DNA of 64,000 nt from Gracilaria domingensis (Eukaryota > Rhodophyta > Florideophyceae > Gracilariales > Gracilariaceae), in assembly GCA_022539475.1 (NCBI GenBank), contig VCMS01000029.1:248001-312000 (forward strand). Direction: 5' to 3'. Below, piece by piece: positions 9,480 to 17,689 of this stretch. Under the pieces are notes generated by a model. That model was not told the DNA's origin. It saw only the letters and a list, made by a program, of their open reading frames with translations, and did no database searches. The position numbers and the translations under genes are program-made. The stretch's first letter is position 1, and every line of letters begins with the position of its first letter.

Positions 9480-11972
9480 TTAGCAATCCTTTTCACTCGC
9501 TTTTAGTGATAGAGGCTCGTCGTGAGGGTCAGGGAACAGCTGCGATGCAACATCAAGAAGAACTTGTAAGCTTCGGATTTCGGATTTCACTTCGATGTGA
9601 TTCGCATCCGTACTGTTCTTATTCGAGAGGTCACACAAAGTTTCCGAAATACCAAACCTTGCATGACGTAACGACTCCACCAAGTCCAAATCAAAAGCAT
9701 TCTCGTTACGCCGCAGTGTCCTTGTTCTAGCTCTTACAACTCTAATTTCGCGCTCTGCTGCTAGTCTCTCGTTTACCAGACCCCTTCCACCGAGAGTTAG
9801 ACTAGCATTCTTAGAAATCTTCAGTCTCTCTAACGCCTCTTCCGCTAATGGCAAGATTCGTTCCGGCAGTGTGATGAGCGTCTTTCGGTCTTTCTGAGGA
9901 GCAGAGAGTGAACGTATGTGCGATAAGGTTAATGCTGCGTGATAAAAAGTCAAATTTGATACGACGGACCAATGCGGATCTTTTCTGGCTGCTGCCGAGA
10001 CAGTAATAACCGTTCGTTCCAGCACATCGCTCAAGTATTGCCAATCTGCGACGGACACAGAACCATGTAGCATGGCAGACGATCTAGAAACAAAAGCTGC
10101 AATCGCTGGTCCAATGGAATAGCCGTGTCTTTCTAGTAGGAACGCGGAGAGTCTGCATACAGACTCGATGTCTTTGGATGTCATAGACGCTGGCTGTAGG
10201 ATATGTAGAGCCGCACAAGACTCCGATAGAGTCAGTTCTTTGGAAATGAGCCCCAGGGCTGTAGTATTCGAAGACTTCGTATCCGAAGTGAATGGGATAA
10301 GTGGGATAGCCCATGCAGGTGTGTGCTCACCAGTACACATTCTGGAAATGCAATCCTTCGCCTTTTCTATTGAAAGACTTTTGTTTTCATCTTCTGTTAG
10401 GAAAATCAATAGTTTCTGGAATAGCCCACTTTCTTGTTTGTAGTCGACAATTGTTTGCTCAGAGTTGCCTGAACTTGTCGCATCCCTGACCTGGTTCACG
10501 ACGTGAGTAGAAAGCGAACTCAGTATCCGCAATGTTAACGGGTCTGGTGCATCATTCATTGCTCTCTTTCTTCCCTTTTCCTCGTTCTCTGGTGTCCAGT
10601 GGAGAAGATGAGATAGTCTTTTCTCCGTTCCGAAACGATTGAAATGTCTTGCAAGCAATTCAGTCATGAGAGGGATCCAGCGGGTATCGAGATGAGATGA
10701 TTCGATTGCAAAGGCCACTCGCAGATATCTACATAACAATCCTATGAGATTCTCCCTGCCTTGGTCGTTGAACGAATTTTCATACATACTCTGCAGGCCA
10801 TCATGTGCGACATATGCCGCGGCAGGATTCGTATCGCTTATTTGCTGAAGAAGAAAGTAAATCATGCTTAACCGGTCATCCTCTTTTGGTCGTAAACCAC
10901 ATGCTAATACGATACACTGCGCCACAGATGAGCTAATCGTGTCCAAGTACGGCTGCCCGGTTGTTCGTTCTCGCAGTAACACTAGCTCAGCATATGCATG
11001 CTCGCATAGTTGAAACAGAGTCGGAAGCAAACTCGCTTTAAAGAACGACCATCTTCGGTCTTGTATTTGGCTGAGAGGTAAGGAGTTGCTGTCTCCAGGA
11101 TCTATTTCGCTGACTTCCCAACGCATAACGTGAAGCACCGCGAGAAGAAGAAAGGAATGATTGGCTATATCCTCAAAGCAGCTTGCCAGGAAGTTGGTAG
11201 TATTAGCAAACTTGTCACGACATTTTATGAATACTGCAACTGCCGTTGCGCTAGACTTGTCGTCTGGTATTTGCTGCATCATGTGCAAGATACATCCCAG
11301 TGCCGTGCCGATTAAGGGACAGAGTTCTTCCTGAATGCTTATCAACGTTGACGAATCCAACACTGGATCGAATAACAAAATGTGGGACGTGACCGCGACC
11401 AACTGCATGGCATGTGAAAGCACATCGGCAAGTCCATCCGAGCACGGTGCATTTCGATTCTCGGAAATGAGCAGCGCCTTTGAACACTTTGCTGCATTGA
11501 TGCAATAAAACTTGGTAATCTTGACGCAACGAGCTATATCTGGGACATCCGAGGATCTTATCCCATGTTGAACAGAAACTGCACGAACTAGCATCATGAG
11601 AGCACTTCGTAATGCGCACTGAATGACGCCGAAAGCTGTTTTCGTTGAACACGACGCACCTTTCGAGATAAATGCCGCTACTAGTGCTTTCCATGCTGCG
11701 GAGGTAAGAACAAATACGTCCAAAACTTGAAACGAAGTGTTCAATGAGCATATGTCCAAGAGTTTGGGGATTGCATTTGGTGAAGGATTTTCAAGCAGGT
11801 CAGCCAGAACTCTTCGAGCGGTTGCTATAGATGATAAAGAAGCCGCATCTGGACGGGCTGCATTTTCGACAATCCGGGCGACAATGGATACCGCATCCAC
11901 TACGCTCACAGCTCCGCGGTTTTCCAGAAACTTCTCAAGGTGATGTACGTCCTCTTGAGTGACGGAGCCCAT
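9480..11972 (-). CDS. Large all-helical protein of unknown function
   Basis: This is an uninterrupted 830-residue ORF with ATG at 11970-11972. The composition (Leu/Ala/Ser-rich, regular amphipathic spacing, no catalytic motif) points to an ARM/HEAT-like alpha-solenoid over most of the length, with a basic Arg-rich stretch (VRARTRTLRRNE) near the C-terminus. No signal peptide or membrane segment is evident. The general pattern is compatible with scaffold proteins such as the C1orf112/FIRRM (DUF4487) family, but I see no diagnostic motif and treat that as a guess. It is a single exon on the same strand as its neighbours, about 480 bp downstream of the glycosyltransferase gene. Confidence 0.8.
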   Translation of the reverse strand: MGSVTQEDVHHLEKFLENRGAVSVVDAVSIVARIVENAARPDAASLSSIATARRVLADLLENPSPNAIPKLLDICSLNTSFQVLDVFVLTSAAWKALVAAFISKGASCSTKTAFGVIQCALRSALMMLVRAVSVQHGIRSSDVPDIARCVKITKFYCINAAKCSKALLISENRNAPCSDGLADVLSHAMQLVAVTSHILLFDPVLDSSTLISIQEELCPLIGTALGCILHMMQQIPDDKSSATAVAVFIKCRDKFANTTNFLASCFEDIANHSFLLLAVLHVMRWEVSEIDPGDSNSLPLSQIQDRRWSFFKASLLPTLFQLCEHAYAELVLLRERTTGQPYLDTISSSVAQCIVLACGLRPKEDDRLSMIYFLLQQISDTNPAAAYVAHDGLQSMYENSFNDQGRENLIGLLCRYLRVAFAIESSHLDTRWIPLMTELLARHFNRFGTEKRLSHLLHWTPENEEKGRKRAMNDAPDPLTLRILSSLSTHVVNQVRDATSSGNSEQTIVDYKQESGLFQKLLIFLTEDENKSLSIEKAKDCISRMCTGEHTPAWAIPLIPFTSDTKSSNTTALGLISKELTLSESCAALHILQPASMTSKDIESVCRLSAFLLERHGYSIGPAIAAFVSRSSAMLHGSVSVADWQYLSDVLERTVITVSAAARKDPHWSVVSNLTFYHAALTLSHIRSLSAPQKDRKTLITLPERILPLAEEALERLKISKNASLTLGGRGLVNERLAAEREIRVVRARTRTLRRNENAFDLDLVESLRHARFGISETLCDLSNKNSTDANHIEVKSEIRSLQVLLDVASQLFPDPHDEPLSLKASEKDC

Positions 11973-12455
11973 TTCTGTCGTTCAGTAAGCCCAGTGAGTT
12001 CATCCATGGGCTGCGAACCAGTTCTGGAATGTGCCTAGGAGACTTACGTGGGCACAATGTTGTGCCAGCGTCTGGAAGTAGGCGAGGCGGAAAACCAAGA
12101 CCTGAAAAGCAATCCACAGACAGAATGCTTCTGTAATATGCACATGGCCCAAAAAAAAAGTGGCCGTCATTCGCAGGCTTTGTGTTACACCAATGCGCCA
12201 ATGTTGTGCGTGGTGTGGACAGCAGACAGGTACAGTAATCATGTAATTCGCCAAGCGTCCCACCACACGTACCAGGGGTATAAGGATAGCCTTATACCGT
12301 ACCTGGTACAGCAAGAGAAGTGCCCGGAACATTCTTCCGGCAGATGGCTTCCTCGGGAGGCAGTCTTTTCCATAACAAGCACTTGGTGCTCCCTGTTTGC
12401 CCCCCAACGCAGGTCAATTCATCACGCAGAACTCTTATCTGCAGAAAGTTTACAA
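11973..12455. other. Intergenic region with a long hairpin
   Basis: This lies between two minus-strand genes. It contains the strong hairpin at 12269-12309 and no convincing ORF. Overlapping ORFs seen on both strands are composition artefacts. Confidence 0.45.
12269..12309. repeat. Long perfect hairpin (17 bp paired)
   Basis: GTACCAGG and GGTATAAGG are followed by a 4-base loop, CCTTATACC, a 3-base bulge and CCTGGTAC. Apart from the bulge the pairing is perfect. It lies between two genes, so it may be a small foldback element or a transcription-linked structure. Confidence 0.8.
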
Positions 12456-13265
12456 TTAACCGCTTCTTCTATACTTTGGAATATATTCGTTTCGATGTAT
12501 CATTTCTCGCATGCAACTAGCTCTAGAAGCGTTATGTGATCCGCAATGCCAGATGGAGATGCCAATCTTATGTAGATCTCGGCAAAGAAGACCTATGCTC
12601 TCTTCGCACGAGGGATATACTTCATCGAGCACTTGTTGATCCTGGAGCGCCACAACTCTAGCAGAGGAAGCCCAGTTCCTAAGAACTCTCTTCGTCCTAC
12701 TCCCATTGGGAACTGGAAGCACAAACCAGTTCGTTCGCTTCTCATTTGCATTTCGGGAAGTCCGGGTTGTAAATATGAGACCATCGTAGTTAAGATATGG
12801 TTGTATCCAATTCTCTAATTCGGTAACATTCACCCGCGAATCTGCATCTGAGTATATCAATCGAGAGGGACCGATGTCATAACCACCAGCTAGCAATAGA
12901 ACACGACACCAATGAACGGGCAACGTCTTTCCATTCAGACGAACCGTCTCTGCCTCATAAACTCTGACGTTGAATCCGGTTCCCGTGTACGAGTACAGAA
13001 AATGCTTTATGTAATAGAATGATGGACTCACGCACGTAAAAATGGTTCCACGTGGATTCTCGGCATTGACATTGACTATCATTCTCACTCCGCCTCGATC
13101 TTGCGGTACGATTTCGGTAAGAAAAGAAAATGACGGTTTATGCTTGAAGCCAAAGAGAGTTTGGTAGACTGCTAAAACGAACAAGGCAAACAAGAGCGTG
13201 TCCTTTACGTTCTGATTACCACAGATACTCATCGGAACGGCACCAATTCCTAATTGTCTAAACAA
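12456..13265 (-). CDS. Type II membrane glycosyltransferase (GT-A fold, nucleotide-diphospho-sugar transferase-like)
   Basis: The protein has 269 residues. A single hydrophobic segment at about residues 22-40 (DTLLFALFVLAVYQTLFGF) after a short cytosolic tail predicts a Golgi/ER signal anchor. The lumenal part has RLIYSDADSRVN (DxD metal/sugar-nucleotide motif at 140-142), then NWFVLPVPNGSRTKRVLRNW, then DQQVLDEVYP at 209-218 and a terminal WHCGSHNASR. This order (DxD, a segment ending in a conserved Trp, DQ, final His-Gly-Ser) is that of GT34/GT77-like galactosyl or xylosyl transferases. The acceptor is unknown; cell-wall galactan or protein glycosylation is plausible. The ATG at 13263-13265 is used; a second at residue 12 would also keep the anchor. 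Confidence 0.75.
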   Translation of the reverse strand: MFRQLGIGAVPMSICGNQNVKDTLLFALFVLAVYQTLFGFKHKPSFSFLTEIVPQDRGGVRMIVNVNAENPRGTIFTCVSPSFYYIKHFLYSYTGTGFNVRVYEAETVRLNGKTLPVHWCRVLLLAGGYDIGPSRLIYSDADSRVNVTELENWIQPYLNYDGLIFTTRTSRNANEKRTNWFVLPVPNGSRTKRVLRNWASSARVVALQDQQVLDEVYPSCEESIGLLCRDLHKIGISIWHCGSHNASRASCMREMIHRNEYIPKYRRSG

Positions 13266-13759
13266 CCGTGAACAAAACTATGATTGCGGTTTGATTCGTC
13301 AGAAGTCGGCGGTTTCCCTTTGAACAATTAGTCGGCCTCAGCGTCCTGGCGCGGCAACGAATCCGTGCACTTTCTGCCTTCATAGTGTTGCGACGTACAG
13401 CGTTCGCACATGTTCAACAGGGAAAAGTAACTGTTCAACCCGCAGCGTTTCTACTTCGGCGTGCTCTCCCGTTACTTCGCGAAAGAGCAACGCCATCCTT
13501 TTATCAGAGCCGCACATCTGACTGACTTATTGAGCCAAAAAGAGTATTGGGCGCTGATCCACTCGAAGCTTTTCTACCGCGGCGTGGTCTCGTTTTACTT
13601 CAAGAACGCGAAACGTCCGTGGTCTCGTTTTACTTCAAGAACGCGAAACGTCCGTGGTCTATCAGAGCCGTACATCACCAGGGTAGTTGTAGTCTACTGT
13701 ACTGCAGTTTCCAGAAGCCAGCTCAACCACAAGGACACGTATTAGTTGTCAATACTGTA
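13266..13759. other. Intergenic region with a 35-bp tandem duplication
   Basis: No gene is seen. Two exact 35-bp tandem units beginning GTGGTCTCGTTTTACTTC lie at 13584-13618 and 13619-13653, with a partial third copy. They create a repetitive ORF that is not a gene. Confidence 0.6.
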
Positions 13760-14345
13760 TTCAAACGACTTCGTCGGGGCTCCCTAGACGATTAAATCAA
13801 TTATAATTATATTTACTGAGTGGCAATGTGTCGTGGAACGTTCCATCGTGGTTTATTCCTAAACGATAGTTCTAGGTGTTTTTACCCGAACCCGAACATA
13901 CACGTGTAACATCTAAGTAAGGCACACCCAAAAATACAATCTTCCTGAGCAGGTGCAAAATAGGTCCATACCTACTCACTTCCTTCTCATTGCAGTGACA
14001 ATCTCCGTTGTTACAAAACAAGAACGTCCACTTGTGTCATAACATTAAAACCTTTCATCTCAATAAACCACGATAAAACGTTCCACGACACGTTGCCACT
14101 AAATAAATATAATTATAATGGACTTAAATCGTCTAGAGAGCCCTGACGAAGTCATTTGAATTGAGATGAAGTGCCTTAATGTTATGAAACACGTGTATGT
14201 TCTTGTCGTGTGACAACTGAGATTGTCACTGCAATGATAAATAAGTAAACCACTATAGAGCGATTTCACACGTGCTCAAGAAGATTATATTATTAAGTGT
14301 GCATTACTTAGATTTTACACGCGTATGTTCCGGATCGGATGTAAT
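13760..14345. repeat. Nested MITE-like inverted repeats (order A B A' B')
   Basis: Block A (about 13760-13858) matches the reverse complement of 14063-14161 at roughly 90%. Block B (about 13885-14062) matches the reverse complement of 14162-14335 at about 75-80%. The order is therefore A, B, reversed A, reversed B: two interlocked long-TIR structures with no coding capacity. The TIRs share the AT-rich core ATTATAATTATATTTA. Non-autonomous DNA transposon origin is inferred. Confidence 0.75.
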
Positions 14346-14347
14346 GA

Positions 14348-15233
14348 GAGCTTCAAGTTTGTTGACTGAGGTTTAAATTAACTATAAAATTTATTAAGAA
14401 CCGTAATGCTTACTGTTCGTTTTGGACTTAAAAGATAAGGATTTGTAACAGGAGGCGCAGATGTGCGTGCTGCGTTGCTGTCGTGTAACGAAGATAATAT
14501 ACCAGCACGACACCTGAATTGGCATATTAAGTAGATAGAGCGTGTATTTATTTACTGAAACTCCAAAAACTAGTTTAGCATGTACTGTAGAGTTACACCT
14601 TCGTTTGATCGGTATTCGGACTCTAATTAGATTTTGGTAAGCTCTATCTAACCGGAGCTGATCTTAATTTCTGTGGCGCTGTAGAGCGGGTGTTTTCTTC
14701 ACCTGATCAACCCAGTGATCCTGTTTCCGTATTCATTGTTGAAATGGATTCATTCGCAAATTGATTGATTCGCAAATTGATTGAACACTGGTTAGTGGAG
14801 ATGCTACCACTGTAATAGTAGCTTCAAGTTTGTTGATTAAGGTTTAAATTAACTAAAACTTTTATTCAAAATTGTAATGCTTGCTGTTGGTTTTGGACTT
14901 AGAAGTTTTGGTTTGGTTTTGGTAGTAATGCAATCTTCATTATCTAGTAGAAGGCAAATTGGACACTTTTACTTGTTTATTGAGTCTTACCCAGACAGGA
15001 GACGAAGTGAGAAGCAGTTGGCGGACCGCGGAACTACTTTTATACTAGTTTGAACCGTTCTAGATAAGCGCAAAACAAAGATGTAACTCTAAAATACATG
15101 TTAGATTGGTTTTTGGAGATCCAATAAATAAATACACGCTCTATCTACCTAAGTTGCCAATTCAGGTGTCGTGCTGGTAGTTTATCTTCGTTTCACGACA
15201 GCAACGCAGCACGCTCATCTGTGTCTCCTGTTT
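14348..15233. repeat. Second MITE-like element with TIRs of about 150 bp, plus direct repeats
   Basis: The arm at about 14447-14600 is reverse-complementary to about 15081-15233 (85-90% by eye); the outer ends are AACAGGAGGCGCAGATG and its diverged partner. A separate direct repeat of about 87 bp (14348-14434 and 14819-14905, starting GAGCTTCAAGTTTGTTGA or a close variant) has one copy outside and one inside the arms. No ORF is present. It looks like a non-autonomous element inserted next to a related copy. Confidence 0.7.
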
Positions 15234-15299
15234 CATCGGGTAACACCGAGAAATATCGTCTAAAAACACTCAATGACCGCAATTAACCATTTTAAAACA

Positions 15300-16389
15300 A
15301 ACGCTTACGTCCGTTCAAACAGACATAAGGAATTGGCTTCAGTAGACAAGAAGTAATATGATTGGCTGAAACTTAAACAAGTGGCTTCTATTTTTGTGTG
15401 TACTAATATTAGACATAAAGCTGAACTACTGGTAGTTCGTACGGTTTCAGCCAATTTCATGAGTTGGGCAATACTAGTAGCACAAAAAAAGTTAGAATAA
15501 ACGCAATTTTGTTGTAACATCCAGTGCAGGGTTTATTGTGCACTCTTAAAACCTGCTTGGAAAAAAATGCACATTCCAGAAACCGAATTTAGAACTGTGT
15601 CACATGAGAAATCTTACGCTCATGTTTGCTCAAATCTCCGAAGAACACAGTGCCCAGATTCAAGCCACTATCAGCGAATCGGCCTTCTTTTATCATCTTT
15701 CTCCAACAAAAATGAGAAACAAACCTGCAGTTCACCGCCGAAAGCGGCGGCCACTTTTTGGAGAGACCTTCTCCACTAACGTAATTTCTTGTTGCATTTA
15801 ATTAAATGTGCATTATGAGTTCCCAGACTGAAACCACCACATCTCAAACATTTAAAGCAAACAGCAGTGAGTAAAATATCGAGAAGGCAGCCGAGTGGTT
15901 CGTTAGAGAGCATCCTTTTGAAGAGTTTGAGGTCTCGGCTCCTGGCTCAGTAAAAGAAAAGAAGATAGTCGAGACAGTGCCGTACTGTTTCCAATGGCGG
16001 CAACAAAGTCAACTGATCTTAACGAAAGAAGGTGCCGGGCAAAGAGCGTATGCTCATAACAAGGAGATAAAACTGTTTACGTTATTTCTCAATTCAACTT
16101 TTCTCAAGTGCGTTCGCTTGTAAACAAGCAGAGAGCTTATGAAAACAGGGAATCGAAAAACTGTTCTGCAGATGGACGAGTTGCTTGCGTACATGGGCCT
16201 AGAACTAGCATCTTCTGTGCTGTGGTATAACCAATCGGTGCTAGCTGTGAGTGAGGAGTCCTGCGCGGGCTCGACCCTGCGGAGGGATGAAACGCGTGAC
16301 ACCCAATAGGTCGGCAGCACCCGCTGTTGTCTATAGTGCACGTTGACCAAGTGGTAAATACGCCTGCACTGGTGTGCGGCAGGCACGTA
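15300..16389. other. Gene-free region with decayed tRNA-like segments
   Basis: No credible gene is seen. A 12-bp inverted repeat (ATTGGCTGAAAC and its complement) flanks about 70 bp at 15361-15456. Two stretches resemble tRNA-derived sequence: about 15886-15950 (an A-box-like AGCCGAGTGG and a weak B-box-like GGTCTCGGCTCC) and about 16343-16407 (ends GTTGACC and GGTCAGC can pair, and an internal hairpin GCCTGC/GCAGGC follows). Neither folds into a proper tRNA, so they may be SINE heads or chance. Confidence 0.3.
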
Positions 16390-16439
16390 TAACCCTCGAG
16401 GTCAGCAAAACTAATAGAGGACTACTAGACTTACCAATT

Positions 16440-16503
16440 GGTGACTGTAGAACCGAACTGGTGTCGAATTAGCCTATTTGGTGCTTGCCTTTACCATTCG
16501 GTG
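16440..16503. repeat. Four GGTG-containing palindromic boxes at exactly 20-bp spacing
   Basis: GGTG occurs at 16440, 16460, 16480 and 16500, each as the right half of an ACCN(4-5)GGTG-like box (ACCAATTGGTG, ACCGAACTGGTG and variants). Twenty base pairs is close to two helical turns, so all boxes would face the same side of the DNA. It lies at the outer end of chromovirus 1. Confidence 0.6.
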
Positions 16504-17689
16504 TGGGAGGTTGGCGTCTCGGAGATTTAGTACACCCGAGCGCCCCTCCGGCTCTCACGGGCCTAGTGCCACGTGGGCCAGCGGGAGATGCATTTGTGGT
16601 GCACCACCCCGGCCACATATCTACACTACCTAGTAAATATTAATTCTAAATTAATGAAAATAAACTAATTAGTCCTTGCCATGCCTGCGCTTGAGCGTCC
16701 CACGTGGTACAGTAGACACACGTGCCCAGAGGCCCGAAACGTCACCACTTGGTCTTGTAGAGCCCCCGTTGATCCGGCGAGCTATACTACAGACCGCCTT
16801 CCTACCGATAGGCACGCCCCGTGGCTGTACAGATCCGCCGGCGTCTGCCGCTCTTTCACCGAACTGTCAGGGCCTAACGTCACCCGGCGCGTAGCGCGCG
16901 TCATGGCGCGACACGGCGCTTGTAGCGGGGTATCCCCCAAAGGTGGGGGTCTCGAGTGCGTTGATTGCACACCCGCATGGTCGCGCTCTCTGCCAGTGCC
17001 ACCCCTAATAGGTCGGCACGCCTTGCGCAACAAACGCGCGGCCTGAGCGACCTTGGGGTGATCGGCGCCGAATGTACCCATTGGTCGTCCTCCCCTTCTT
17101 CCTATCGTCGGTTTCTGGCTGCACCTAAACCCCTCTCCTAGCGGTACCTCTTTCCGCGGGTCGCGAAGCTGCCCGCGCTTTCCTCTTGGTGAGTCTCATC
17201 TTGCGCCGGCTCGCCTTGACGTTCCTGGTTCGGTGTCCGCTCCTCCGTGTCGATTCGTTCCCTTGTAGGTTGTGTGCTCTGCGTCTCTTGCCGTCTTGGT
17301 CGCCGTCCTCCGTGGCGTTTCCGCTGCACGACTTCTAACCTCATGGGTGAACGGTCGACCTCCCCTACGGGGTGGTCTATGACCTTCGAGCGCTGCGTGG
17401 ACGGGGATGACGTCTGCGTGTCCCCCGTCCTGACCGCTGCGGGGCGCGCTTCTGATGCAGGTGCTCCTCACGCGCCCGATTACCAGTTGGTGGACTCCCC
17501 ACGTCGCCGTGGCCTATTCCAAACCGATACCCCGGTTTCCCTTCCATCGGGCGTCGACGCTCCGGAAGCCGAGACCCTCGTGGTGCGCTAGGAGCCGCAT
17601 TACGGCCCTATAAGAGCTGCTCCACCTCTGAGGTATCTCCGTCACCGCAGCCCACCCGCTCTGTCCGCGAGGTTCTTGAGGCGTCGAGG

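Noticed and set aside
13461-13795. Short overlapping ORFs
   Set aside because: They are created by a 35-bp tandem duplication and have no protein-like features.
15886-15950. Functional tRNA gene
   Set aside because: D-arm, anticodon and T-arm do not pair into a cloverleaf and the B box is imperfect.
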